A DNA stretch of 55,760 nt, taken from CAZWRK01 sp964635875. GTDB taxonomy: Bacteria > Pseudomonadota > Gammaproteobacteria > Burkholderiales > Aquaspirillaceae. Positions 15,001 through 21,500 of this stretch are shown here, in pieces. The stretch covers positions 1-55,760 of the forward strand of contig CAZWRK010000009.1 of NCBI GenBank assembly GCA_964635875.1, given 5' to 3'. A program made the translations under genes and the position numbers. Below the pieces are notes generated by a model that saw only the letters and a program-made list of their open reading frames with translations, did no database searches and was not told the DNA's origin. Position 1 is the stretch's first letter. Each line of letters opens with the position of its first letter.

Positions 15001-16117
15001 CATCTTTTAATAAACCGAGGCTCTTATTATCCTTACCAAATCCATTCCACGAACCCTCTACTGCCCCGGATACCCCCAATACGACAGTGGGTAATAGTTG
15101 TGTAACGGAGTTTACAAGAGAGTACCAAGAATTTGCCACAAATCCATTATGTTCTTGGATAGTTTTACCATAGACATCTTTATTATTGTTAAACTTATAA
15201 GTACTATCCACTAAACCATGGTATTTATTAGGGTCATAAGTAGATCCTTTGAAGAATCCCGCGTCCTTAAAGGCTTCGCTCCCATGCCCTTGGAGAGCAC
15301 TGGTATTACCCGTTATTTTATTATTAGATGTATACCCTTCTTTACCCTCTACAATTTGTAAATATTTGTCTAGGTCTCCGGTAGAGTCTACACCTGTCTT
15401 AAGATAGTTATCTAACTTTGCTCTAATTTCGGGGGTTATTTTCTCCCACGCGGAGGGTTCTTGATTTTTCGAATCTACATACTTATCTAAAATAGGATTT
15501 GAACCCAAGTCTTTTTTAGAATACTCTTTAAGACGCTGAGCTAACTCCGGAGTCATCGCAGAATGAACCTCCGGTATATACTTTTGGTTACTTATATAGT
15601 TATTTAAGACAGGATCATCCGTTTTACCTGATTTAATGTAATTCTCTAACTTAGCCTTAAATTCAGGCGTTGTTCCCCTACTAGTATCTGCGGGTAGATT
15701 TTTTGACTCTATATATTTATTATATATAGGGTTATCAGTCCGTCCTGATCTAGAATAATCCTCTAATTTTTTATGGAAACTAGGGGTCATATTCTCAGAG
15801 ACCTCAGGTAAATAAGATTGACTTTGTATATACGCATTTAGATTCTCATTATCAGTCTCTCCGGAGCGTATATACTCTCCTAATTGTTTAGAAAAGCTAT
15901 CAGTAAGTGTTTTAGGAGCTAATGGAATATATGCACGCGATTTTGAGAAGTCTAACTTAGTTAAACCTACACTACGCATCCCATCCCTTATTAATTTATC
16001 GATCTCTCCTAACTCATTATAGGGTATATGAGGCTCTTCCTTTACCGTACGGTTAACAGTATCAAAACTCTTTAAGACATTGGGATCTAAGTGATTCGGA
16101 TTTTCTTGATTTGCCAT
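1..16117 (-). CDS. Giant multidomain virion RNA polymerase-type protein, 3' end outside window
   Basis: One open frame of 5372 codons runs from the ATG at 16117 off the left edge; its C-terminus is not seen. Approximate layout: five 39-residue repeats (71-262); hydrophobic, Gly/Ala-rich segments (330-620); Lys/Glu-rich coiled coils (620-1000); an E-E-V-M-H zincin-like motif at 1180-1184; an Ala/Gln-rich linker (1610-1650); a Gln/Val/Pro linker (2240-2272); a RecB-type nuclease signature (2430-2640); a coiled coil (2870-3020); a proline-rich linker (~3325); and D-F-D-Y-D at 4623-4627. In crAss-like phages, giant proteins downstream of the tail and cargo genes carry a YonO/Qde-1-type single-chain RNA polymerase that is packaged and injected to transcribe early genes. 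The position here, one base after the preceding gene, fits that. The DxDxD context (M-G-S-D-F-D-Y-D-K) makes the RNAP assignment likely. The fusion of all other domains into one chain is inferred from the uninterrupted frame; maturation by proteolysis is possible. Confidence 0.88.
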   Translation of the reverse strand, partial: MANQENPNHLDPNVLKSFDTVNRTVKEEPHIPYNELGEIDKLIRDGMRSVGLTKLDFSKSRAYIPLAPKTLTDSFSKQLGEYIRSGETDNENLNAYIQSQSYLPEVSENMTPSFHKKLEDYSRSGRTDNPIYNKYIESKNLPADTSRGTTPEFKAKLENYIKSGKTDDPVLNNYISNQKYIPEVHSAMTPELAQRLKEYSKKDLGSNPILDKYVDSKNQEPSAWEKITPEIRAKLDNYLKTGVDSTGDLDKYLQIVEGKEGYTSNNKITGNTSALQGHGSEAFKDAGFFKGSTYDPNKYHGLVDSTYKFNNNKDVYGKTIQEHNGFVANSWYSLVNSVTQLLPTVVLGVSGAVEGSWNGFGKDNKSLGLLKDVNKGLEDALGTHVKLSADVGFWEELAIQLPGFAVQIAAMAATGGAASVGLTRLSGTFLSKALARKIGTIGGAALMGASDAAGIANDSSEAFLQQVKANLTKQGKDFNTLPKEEQQKIMSEADAVARNTFLTGFALSTSLYYLPAKWMVSMSTRTAQTVSKGPQKNIYKEILKATFQESATEALEETQGMFQARQASNTYDKTKGSFDFITDTFNSREFQMSAILGGLGGGIMGGVGKFIEQKSEQKYRTLAEELSKRIGAEITQQTSGQAIFKKVVEGAVTEEIHQALEAEKQALEQQLKVTTNPEEVKKIQYTLKKIEHTKKEVEKENTLNYLTSSVVNGTSTQVKELLKQGSTTTDPAFFGDTAKDMTDEQKAAFLAESNQKSQEALDLLGDIEFKYNEAMKAAGETRDINSPEVSQAVASYAKDFIRENRLHKAVNASKKEVATLGQNFEKTKKEIAAIFADSNGNDVESDHFINKILANSNSYEDLETQLRKELEKEQEKFNERVKAGEENPAKTAYHINLERMLDKLSEDKDYQNYTEAKETLKLHEKGVANKAQVELKTYLEEAAALEKLRLEKEQEAKKAEAAQKADEVKEGVVTVKTPAKVTDKLESGDVLSGEESGADTVDEVDPLKKGSTREDELGEVTNAMVDQAANAGSNPDSTIKVGVATNENGDLTGTVTTQDGKNENEIKLVESLYQEKWVSFISSLFNKFGDLVDTKVYPTLLEVLEALDSNQIPKEIQQFLKKNPFLKLEDIRVHFYSGSAGEMFIDPNDPHVIHISLTRVASDGTNKFFPATDPFGSLMEEVMHLFTAATTSKNNPIFNSLTESGKKLAKKALNDLLNRAKAFMGVYKTILDSLDFNAFEDVYAECLKVLEHQKIVKTSEGFFTLSEYELKYNRKVPLSVLLTSLINIYTSPSFPKELRYKVQELLSTTVTIEGLSPCTVRDLAYALQNPHEFLAAALVREPVRALLQRQQVGIVQRVKTALYDFINYIFSITKSTQRETVEFYSGYDFLLGALTEFKHSLSDLFYGEALDTHGMQQEVLSLCEAIYEMISKNGDVLSQETLLEYYNYLFDSFVRVPGEQSELIAFVESKIDEIVNSKVPESHKEAFRESLRHVTARFIQSKLMAARYGVDPTSFLAETHSGDSDTTPLDDKNPGFKTRNVLVRLFEELFEGVLSPGMKVLQNIKTLPEFESIVLNQEFSFSPLGLPILGTLVKKDSDFTQEFAEAMDPAEFAQQAEATRQAQAEAFQQAEAEAAKQAEAEAAKQAEAAATNLTGANASTETSNPFGATTQTGTTTQTGTTTQPEASSQTGTSSKIDTPKPTETAAKAKVTPVKNPIAEFLSNFIDSVGGLIAEGSSFNVRKLTKNILSNTRQKAGDTFAPIVNSVFVSFEKVPESMFDRDSNPVTSLLLNGSLHPEIQEFLDTLIAKKKKDPNATLTKEEMYTLRRVVSLVNQAFNSGHLELNEKAPVVGHLLTNGNFENEFPKGTTITDKSGKQVEIGPRQHPDMLLLFPSFKVAGGSQDIGLPFGWVYPEHTAQNRDGQPAKGMTLKGAHTVVFKGVKLQSGNNTQTNAELNLAGPVFYNEANIQAFLNSGGRIVVTDNFSKTQGFRNLLTGKVENGIDLNGAQYKANNILIVMPDGKVAYTINSSKVKLSQVLNDTFLDTLENALKAELPPGASVNLHELLQKENLSKELKGLLSELQNKAGNRVFKGLHVTVKKGTKTKDNKVLIQLYKGDKTGSLSKLNSLNWDCVPFESKKSAVSDVSRLFISLSKDPTYKGFLRPFLPQYFIENTGVSNPIHFNKESGVTTPLGPNLGGASKVDLNYALTENDIQKYEEESVDPEVTADDKEPGPNKQAEVRKEAQQGVQQGVQQEAQQGVPQEPQQGVQQEPAKESKPDAPVKTLVFPEHSRLTDKQKEAREDLQRAFQAGPVINGNPSVYFDSKNHLYFTVDEKGSPKFLVSVSTFKKGLTPYFDAYLNTGKKVIKDWDSLIALYNTLSPQEKKALASDPLIKDAKSVEELKKAARASGKQIDVTSEEFRALQNLVSRTYKLSASIGTEVHTVIEDYIHRKYKGDTSQPPPVLQYLTEEDVRILHARLEDSFSKVEVVELTFTDNKGNSIVRGLTLKNIFGLFADQQAGIVHKGIQADILTEQVLTGAPNSSVEGIAGTADFIIKLKIHGVEYALILDWKTDSATSLDSLDSVMTSSFRFLTGAEFLVGQNGKRGNLRDSKLNVYSYQLELYSEMLRGQGIRVLSNSIIHTPLKIKTFEHQVNIVLAELRGDSQRVLEESAKMSIPEVEGQNPVKVYTNKSNPTSCLGDISHVEYQGEPFQELRQNVVDAENRKWGGFFGVTPEDYALATDESVTAVNVELSQPDAVTATTPSPEVTVDKNTESVDSDLKQSTTGTGAVFEGVFEETPPETQAPVETQAPVQTEPTLTGDPSNFNNPPNPNEVSTNGVVTTENTIMNPQFKTPEGSVVATEIPVNAKKILEKEIAKLNKRINKLKTGKNRTKPSETKSEEILLLEQELRGKTVELLNLQKQILIQEHQKLQEEEAELKSNLLDAQASLETLKSTQNPQKASAAERDSAEVLENSMNQIRGEFSNVRVKLAQVTAQLNEIESQFNEITAPQAITITQEESSEHGEKTTLQEGSTQSVASTQDTAPTQNIIIKEGETTPAKPAAQKNSAPPQQVSYSVEPTGKNNTTQNPEKGTLSYKTSNNTTKSNQVKPVKIDPKKELTFDEKLRLEMAKSQASRKAIIKAVKKLTRDVNNDNLLDIPEAGLNRKFTRQELDSIVGGIIRIVLSNLNTPLEKNSKVAITYEQLLQLSTDAIHEFFDNISPEYRNSILEKLSTLKKEGVLNKYLFLSKAKAPTNIQEQVMEMLCAIYEVKSKNSNTTTSKDTTEDAEISESFTRDRASTDHSQNILSKKYHALLRFIPKKKQAPKEAPPPPAKGRRNSKPVNDTGQKIVSSELELARTEGTNLPVYEDPIFVTRTLQMLVSKSKGDIKVFRKLIKKVLSMPSVYHKFAFLQNFTEIFPEGSLQEAQIFKAFNRQEIDSYYYNEDNDVYADVFQETEGYNLYSKLTNQVKRRAAQILGRLLKIDPTTGKKIPNKKDHKTLRDSPSAVKSIQDTIDRINGLLINPSLTLETLIDGKVIIDTANNTLILTDEQLENLTLHFYNLFKVQILDSNGKFISVNLLDPYGSENILRDLPYALYEYLISDTEALSSGNVTRKMRDLLKDVKFAFIEVIGDPDNPSKEPLSSFFWDENTKRLKKIIDLLAQVNSNDGRTTKNVNGVTFSKLTNPSYYQTTTTTPRNTDTSNGTKSNPCPTKSSISRGILSKEDGLVEYTKAPNDKVNASHLVSLWNAIKKVTAWKLPIFCLSDKTTKILYDVTPSSITADKGNLKVVKNSAGNPVIKFKTEFNFIDLRDQGCPLFSKLTQHAAQSIFGSVKREYERIVKLNGIWRELEQKALIKAQELGDPGKFNEIFGSYLESYPVEFFYIKNNDGTYSRGLGHYYVMHSFMNNPEDLKNNKFTLPSWDLPIADTEIAARFAHFLNNEAEKALPLIKSALKTLPKGKSLLGPTSSGHFTNALNRDTLETIAQTFPSMFPEGILTEDLENSDLVLSFIALQYVANYTVSQFQVSMNLFDPAQSGKKVDPNNYSSTINNLSVNYTKRAAAAIAPGTQPVYIPMENSGVFSEYSSKSPDSKVTSYNHAIVSDSFFDDVTNEQYANEEASYYKALAYESGNPSLEGKLKAQTKADAQGFTTLKDYLYYLHCSGKLTVKECEEIQARDDEGLLTREFLAQYGIQLGVFKPVVVGYTKEGAKLEGTESDLGVDNEIYIKDSRYILTKTATANTKLGALLDFMYANNIQSVSTESALKKGRVPRKIIKSLNDPFTPDNVYTIHREDSYMQIEAQQKFKGRVTENNQASALNRVGLFENPTATVTMPQGFQTTVTTNEELLSTFREAQTLRYSHQKEQFMSEYLIPGTDQLSLFGKIQLAQELKKILEHKGNSNITQSIAMKEDGSDFVLPLFLNPFRNLIEAAFVSFMKGELADKKLPGVPGYQVSGVTFESLNSEVEDNILWLGDTKPKRLMSSRKVYREPIILENGEKSYRYFYKTDAHTKVNIGPGHMYWSDSISEDRVTWSRDSSGNETAVLPGQILIPFPEIRDANKNLITQEDFQKLMEMGNVDKSLFTAYGFRVPFAAKSFGQSFEIVGFLPDSGVQYAVVPTDVTVTMGSDFDYDKVTLYLQNFVIAPIDTLSEVDPQNKDAVLANTRLTNSFNGNSIDTTDLNNFSVKQLEDLTTLLYITLSTNPETIASFLGYETIDEMSAAGKTITDLKKDFTEFKNKSTAQATGNSTLSFSAQQNAFILNKESTQGISIFASALIAATKAQFISSSADSQTSNVSLGSLSIQLKSAGAVTPVKAPMFNHSNHLKILNQMLSSALDGAKEQLLPILGGNINTFNFMIFLAGLDLNKSVEDHFVFMGHIVSNPYVQLYLTMEDQEKVREHLQSCKAIKDLCDIAPVKEGESSEKKFSGPVTLDEKHLETLSKYSTEDLDSAALVEYLSDPANAAELSAFQEAVEYMFNTDFQGLFIASKELASFIKNSKVDKVDFANQLAINKRNYNLANAPQKEGSALAIKDDYKEVVDSSPHELRNYMYNISATNRLFGTQDLDAFITNLFYINDANSEEASRNAHFRTFCNDKIVHMTYTYAVQKVFEKLKGTKESLTRIRAITGENLLDILNTPEFSNKYKELYKIIALKPDGSLGINTNVFFNPDNRVSLTNELKLLEQNAQSPLEYQFLESLILYGATEDFKVDRPGQISSIIPVPLISLFFGDLNSDLNHFLETPQGNKQLQLSLVAQAFCNGKSKFTVDPFVETHIKESGVPANKAAKMQHTIKASKFPGILPKCIVGATINKMPSFFTVRMKESPDGPLVVLTPLKNVKEAQENLRSALVENPLLTEDEIIDALENPFTTGILYSQGTI
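2237..2251 (-). other. RNA polymerase catalytic D-x-D-x-D motif in giant protein
   Basis: Codons for D-F-D-Y-D occupy residues 4623, 4625 and 4627 of the giant frame, within M-G-S-D-F-D-Y-D-K-V-T-L-Y-L. In crAss-like vRNAPs and YonO-type single-chain polymerases the three aspartates of DxDxD bind the catalytic magnesium in a double-psi beta barrel. The flanking hydrophobic strand pattern fits. Both barrels cannot be confirmed by eye. Confidence 0.75.
8198..8830 (-). other. RecB/Cas4-type PD-(D/E)xK nuclease domain inside giant protein
   Basis: Residues about 2430-2640 carry the ordered motifs of this fold: H2441 in G-T-E-V-H-T-V-I-E-D-Y, D2551 in A-G-T-A-D-F-I, D2568-W-K2570 in L-I-L-D-W-K-T-D, and Q2618-L-E-L-Y. 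This H ... GxxD ... DxK ... QxxxY order is that of RecB, AddB and Cas4 exonuclease domains, and all catalytic positions are intact. It could degrade host or competing DNA, or process the entering genome; the role is inference. Confidence 0.75.
9305..9395 (-). repeat. Gln/Val/Pro linker repeat in giant gene
   Basis: Short imperfect repeats encode Q-Q-G-V, Q-Q-E-A and Q-E-P units at about residues 2240-2272, just before the nuclease domain. This looks like a flexible inter-domain linker. Confidence 0.75.
11169..11280 (-). repeat. Ala/Glu/Gln linker repeat in giant gene
   Basis: Near-identical 24-base units encode K-Q-A-E-A-E-A-A at about residues 1613-1650. A Thr/Gln/Gly-rich stretch follows. 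Likely a helical or flexible spacer between domains. Confidence 0.8.
15332..15907 (-). repeat. Five 39-residue tandem repeats at the N-terminus of the giant protein
   Basis: Units begin at residues 71, 110, 149, 188 and 227, an exact 39-residue period. The consensus starts T-P-E/S-F-x-x-K-L-x-x-Y, continues with S-G-x-T-D-(N/D)-P-x-(L/Y)-N-x-Y-I, and ends near Y-I-P-E. The DNA copies are diverged, so the duplication is old and kept at protein level. Amphipathic helical hairpins are likely. Confidence 0.85.
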
Positions 16118-16118
16118 T

Positions 16119-18497
16119 TTATTTAGTTATTTTATTAGAACTATTTGTTAATGCAGTTAGCATATTAGTTAATTCAGCGGCGTTAACCTGTTTAGTTTCT
16201 GTTATAATTCCCTCCTTATTCAGAGTTTTTACATCGGCAGTCTGATTATTATTTAATTTAATAATTTTATAACCTGTAGGAGTATTAAACTCATACTTGG
16301 TGTTAATATTACTACCTAAGTCTCCTAATTCAAAAGCTCTATAAATCTTTCCGGGAATTATAAAATCTTCATTAGTTCTTAACAGCTGTCTCTGAGATTC
16401 TAATAAGAGATTATTTATATGTACCCTCTCAGCTCCTTTTATTTCTTTTTTATAAATACGTGCATTACTTTCTATTATAGCTCCTAAAGATGCAGCAGTT
16501 TTACCTCCAAAAAAAGACTCCACGGGGACACTAAAAAGACCCTCAGAAGTGCGTCCTAATTTCGGATCAAAAGTTTTTATTTTTATAGTATACGTATTGT
16601 TATTATTTAAGAAAAATTCTACCCCTTGGACGTTTGCAACCTTTCCCAGCATTTTTGCACCATCATCATCTACACTTAAAGGTTTTAAGGAGTTCTGTGA
16701 GGTTAATGCCGCTTCCAAGGAGGCTCTTAATTTTTTAACTTTAATGCCATCTTTAGTTGTAAAATCAATCTTAGTTACAAAATTGTTATAAGCAGTAGGT
16801 ATAATACTGTTATAAAGAGCTTTAACGTCGGGTAAGGTACTCACTATTTTATGTTTCATTGCATCATAATCGGTTTTATTCATTGTATCTAAGGTCATAT
16901 TAGCATATTTTGCTAAATCTTGCTGACAAGATGCAATATACTTTCTAAGATTCTCTTTACGCTTCTCTTTAGATGGATCTGTCATTGTCTTTAGATACCT
17001 TTTATTTTCTAGAATCTCTGAGGATAAATACCTAATATAAGAGTTTTTAAATTCCTTAAAAAGCTCGGGGGACTGTGGTAGTTGCATAAAATCCTCTTTT
17101 GTTTTAAAGTCGCTTAAGTACTTAAAAACACTGGGATTCCCCTTTTTATCTATATATTTAGTATTAGGAACTGCGGTCATTCCATAAGAAAGGCCATTAG
17201 ATTCATAGTCAGCATCCATAGTCTTGCCGGCAGTCCTCTCTTTTAAGGAATCTAAAAGTTCATTACGCGCTTTTGTGTACTCGAATTTTTGTTGGTTTAA
17301 CAGTAAAGTACCTGCGGAAATAGCTACCTGTTGAGCTTTAATCCGATTAGATAAGGCATTATTCTCATTATCTATCATCTGATTAGGATCAATCATCAAC
17401 CTATCCTTAATAATAGTATCAGAAGATTTAGCTTTATCGGTATAGGTGTAACTGCGTGCATAAGAAGCGAAATACTCTCTGTTAGAAGCTGCTACATACT
17501 CTTCCTTGGAAGTAATACCACTTTCTTTCAATTTATTTTTGTCTTCGTCTGTTAACTGATCATACTCATTAAAAGCTCGTCTACTGTTCCTTTTTAATAA
17601 CTCCTTAAAGTCCGATGACTTTGCCAATTCCTGCATAACCCTCTCCATAGACAACCCCTTAAATGTCTCCGCTTTATTAACATGTATTTGACCCGATTCT
17701 ACAAAAGTAGCTTCGAATTCAGGAGTACCATCCGGATTTTTCCTGCCTGTAGGTACCATTTTTCTTAAAGGAATTACCTCCGCAAAAGGAGGGTGTGTAG
17801 CCTGTTCAGGATCTATCCCTAATGCGCTTAATTCTTGAGGACTTAAATCTGAAGGATCCAGTTTATTGATTAGATCCGATATTTTTGCGGGGTCAACGGC
17901 AGTCCCTATCGAGGGTATTCTTGTTTTATTTATATAAGGTTTATTATTCTCAAAATATACGGCACCTTTATAATTTTTTAAGTACTCCTCAGCTTCATAA
18001 TCCGATTCCGGATCTATATCTAACTTTTTCTTATAGTCATCCCCGGTACGCTCTTTATCTTTCCTACGGAATTCTGTCGTTGCCGCTAAATAAGGATATA
18101 AAGTACCTCCGGGAGCTAAAGACCTCTGATATTCTACGGCTAAATCTGTTATTTCTCTATCCGCCGTGGGGGATGAGGCATTACTGGCGATTTGCTTTAC
18201 CTTATCTAGAAAGTAGTTATTCACTGAACTAAAATACTCCTGTTGCTCGGCAGAATTACCTATCACACGAGGATCTATTTCAGCATCCCCCTTACCTAAA
18301 ACTTTTAAGGTAAAGGCTTTCAGAGATTCTAGATTACGATCTTCCTCTGCTTTTAACTCTTTTCGGCGTTTCTCTATGCGGTCCATGCCGGATCCTATAT
18401 TAGGGGTGTCAAAATTAGGTAAGCCGCCGAAATTTAAACCACTACCCCCACCACCGCCACTCACTTGACCGGCATTTGGATTAAAACTATAAGCCAT
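16119..18497 (-). CDS. Putative internal virion (cargo-type) protein, 792 residues
   Basis: No family is recognised from sequence. The protein opens with a Gly-rich tract after M-A-Y-S-F-N-P-N. The rest is highly charged, mostly helical and soluble, without signal peptide or membrane segment. It lies between the low-complexity putative cargo genes and the giant RNAP-type gene, whose ATG is one base after this TAA stop. That spacing suggests translational coupling and roughly matched production. In crAss-like phages genes here encode proteins packaged in the capsid or tail and ejected with the polymerase; that role is inferred from position only. The start is taken at the ATG after an AT-rich leader with no Shine-Dalgarno match. 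A lower-tail component is the main alternative. Confidence 0.85.
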   Translation of the reverse strand: MAYSFNPNAGQVSGGGGGSGLNFGGLPNFDTPNIGSGMDRIEKRRKELKAEEDRNLESLKAFTLKVLGKGDAEIDPRVIGNSAEQQEYFSSVNNYFLDKVKQIASNASSPTADREITDLAVEYQRSLAPGGTLYPYLAATTEFRRKDKERTGDDYKKKLDIDPESDYEAEEYLKNYKGAVYFENNKPYINKTRIPSIGTAVDPAKISDLINKLDPSDLSPQELSALGIDPEQATHPPFAEVIPLRKMVPTGRKNPDGTPEFEATFVESGQIHVNKAETFKGLSMERVMQELAKSSDFKELLKRNSRRAFNEYDQLTDEDKNKLKESGITSKEEYVAASNREYFASYARSYTYTDKAKSSDTIIKDRLMIDPNQMIDNENNALSNRIKAQQVAISAGTLLLNQQKFEYTKARNELLDSLKERTAGKTMDADYESNGLSYGMTAVPNTKYIDKKGNPSVFKYLSDFKTKEDFMQLPQSPELFKEFKNSYIRYLSSEILENKRYLKTMTDPSKEKRKENLRKYIASCQQDLAKYANMTLDTMNKTDYDAMKHKIVSTLPDVKALYNSIIPTAYNNFVTKIDFTTKDGIKVKKLRASLEAALTSQNSLKPLSVDDDGAKMLGKVANVQGVEFFLNNNNTYTIKIKTFDPKLGRTSEGLFSVPVESFFGGKTAASLGAIIESNARIYKKEIKGAERVHINNLLLESQRQLLRTNEDFIIPGKIYRAFELGDLGSNINTKYEFNTPTGYKIIKLNNNQTADVKTLNKEGIITETKQVNAAELTNMLTALTNSSNKITK

Positions 18498-18514
18498 TTG
18501 GATATAAAATTAAG

Positions 18515-21500
18515 TTAATTTTTTTTTTGTCGTACAGGTTTGTAGAATACCGGTATATTCTCTTCCGAATTGTTTTGTATATTGTTTCTAAGAGAAGTGC
18601 CCATATTTTTTAAAACGGGTTTAACTGCTAATTGATTCTGAGGATTCTTATTAGGTTCTAAATAATAAGCATTACTACGTGGATCTTGCTGTGGATTGCT
18701 TACACTGTCTTTAGGAACCCTTATTTGCCGTGCACCATACTTTTTTGTAGGTGGGTTTAGGGGATCCGGAGGCGCTTGTTGAGGTGTCTGTGCCCCTTGA
18801 GATGGGGGGTTTATAGGTGGTAATGATAGCGGTGGCATAGCCCCCGGAGGCATTGGCGTCGTTGGCGGCATTTGTATTGTAGGAGCGTCAGGCATCCGGG
18901 ATACATCCGGTGTTGTTGTCGACGGTGTTGTCGTTGACGGTGTTGTCGTTGACGGTGTTGTCGTCGACGGTGTTGTCGTCGACGGTGTTGTCGTTGACGG
19001 TGTTGTTGTCGATGGTGTTGTTGTCGATGGTGTTGTTGGTGTCGTAGCTGCCGGAGGCTGTTTAGGTACAGACATGCCCCTTTGGGCTAACATAGCTTTT
19101 GCCATTTCCAACCTATTTAAGTCCTTATTAGCTTGGGCATCTAGATACATAGATTTCAACTTTAACTCCATATTATCATCATAATTAGATTGCATCATAT
19201 TTAATTCTTTATTTCTCTGAGTCATCTGGAGTTGATTTAAGTAATTCCGATTAGCAATCTCCTCAGCTTGTGTTTTTAAACCTATATTGTACTGGTTCAT
19301 CCCCTGATTTGCTACTGCATAGTTGGTTAAGTTTTCCAGATTATTTAGATTAGAAGTATAATCCATAGATGCTTGTGCTTGATTACGAGCATTTCGTAAG
19401 TCTACATTAGCATTTTTTATAAGACCTAGTTGACTGGATTCCCCTGTTTCTATTTGTTTAGCATTCTCCAAGCCTGAGGCTGCACCTACCATCGCTCCTG
19501 CTAAGCCCGCGCCTCCACCCGCCATACCGCCCGCGGTAACTTGCTGCATTGTATTGAGGTTATTTTGGGATCTTAAGGGGTCTGAGAAGTCTCTATAGTT
19601 TTTTTCTTCCGCAATAGCTTTTGTTTTATTTAAGGAATGAAAAGACATAGGTCCTATTGCCTGTGGACTGTAAGTAGGTGTCTTTAATTTCGCGTCCTTA
19701 AACTTACGCTTTTTGGCTTTTTTTACATCAAATTTATTAGTTCCGGGGATCTTTAAGGAATTATCTACGTTGAATTTGTTTTCAGAAGTATCTAAATTAG
19801 CTCCTGTATCACTTTTATTAGCAGTAAGAGAACTGCCGTTGGATGCAGATGCACCTGAATTCTGAGTAGAAGACACCCCGGTAGACCCGTCTCCCGTAGA
19901 GGTAGAGGTACTCGCGACAGGGTCGGGTACTCCGGTAAAAGTCTGCAGTTTACTTCCTGCCGTAGACTTCTCCTTGGAACCCGAATTTTCACTTCCTGTC
20001 GTAGACTCCTCCGTGGAATCGTAACTATCATTTTCTGCTGCAGTCTTCTCTGTGGAACCTGAAACCCCACTTCCTGTCGCAGTCGTATCTTTTTCAGAAG
20101 AATCTAAAGTACCCGTAGCAACCTCCTTACTCACAGAAGAGTCTGAACCACTCCCTGTATTTTCTTTGTTAGAGGATTCACCGGTATGAATCTGGTTCTT
20201 ACCTCCTGTTCGAACGCTAATTTTAGTTTTTCCCGAACTAGCCTGTCTATCTGTCTTATTTTTCTCTTTTATCCTGTATTTTTCTACTTCTAAGGCATTG
20301 TTAACGCGTTCGCTAACCTCCCTCATTTTTTTTTTTTCAAACTTTAATTTTTTTTTTTCTATTCTATAGTCCCTTCTGGACTGAGCTCGGGTTCCCTCTT
20401 CATATATATTAGGAATTCTGCGCTTAGGGAATAGGGGGGGGTACGGATCCAGCGGAGAACTTCTAGGTCTCCTAATTATAAGATATTCTTGAGTATTCGG
20501 AACTTTAGAATCAGTATTCCTAATTATAAGAGGTTCTTGAAGTTTCGGGGCTTCTTTATTTTTAGGCTCTTTCTGACCTAGAGTAGACCCCATATTTTGG
20601 ATACCCTCTTTTGTATATGTATCCAAAGGAGGTGCCTCATTATATATTAGGGGAGTTAAACCACTAAAATAGCTACGGTGTCTGGGAACCTCCTGTTCTA
20701 AAGAAGGTTCCAGATCCCTGTAGTTTAACCTTGGGCTTACATCATAAGGCGTATATAAAGACTTAGGATCCCCCCAAGGCTCTATTATATTATCCCTATT
20801 GAAGTTAGGTTCCTTATCCTTAGGATTAGAAAATTTGGAGTCATACTCTTTAAGCGTCTTACCGGAGTATGCTTTTACTTGCGAGTTATCAGTACGTCGA
20901 AAGTTAGGGGGTTGAGTCGGGTTCGGACTTAGAGTATAATCAAACCTAGGTTCGGGAACCATAGAATATACGGGTTGATCCCAACTGTATTCGGGATATA
21001 ACCTTGAACTTCTGGAGAAGGGATTAGGCTCCGATTTAACCTTAAGGTTTCTTCCGGTCCCTTCAGATGGTTTTTCTGAGGTTTCCTTATCATTGGAACC
21101 TTTCTTAGTGGATTCAGTATCTGAATTTCCCCCGGAATCCCCCCGTTTTTCAGATTCGTTAGGTTTAGGAACACTATCCTTAGTTACTTTAGAAGATTCA
21201 GGTACACTGGGAACTTTCTCTTGCTCGTCAGAGGCTGTTTCACTATCTTTCACGGCTTTTTTAGCGTCTTTCCCGCTGCGTTTATCCTCTTTCTCAGATT
21301 TACCCGAGTTAAAACTCCCATTATCACTTCTAACGTTAAACTCGTAAGAAGAACTATCTAAAGAAGCTCCTGTATCACTCTTATTTGCAGTAAGAGAACC
21401 CCCGTAAACTAATTTACCCGTATTAGAAACACTGTTAATCTCATTATCATCCCCTCGATTTTTAATTTTAACACCACCTCTATATTTAGGCACAAAAAGA

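Noticed and set aside
1..16117. Many plus-strand frames of 60-150 codons opposite the giant gene (for example 9651-10100, 10866-11318)
   Set aside because: They are antisense shadows of a continuous coding frame, with odd composition (Cys/Ser/Leu-rich or repetitive) caused by the repeats on the other strand and no plausible domain.
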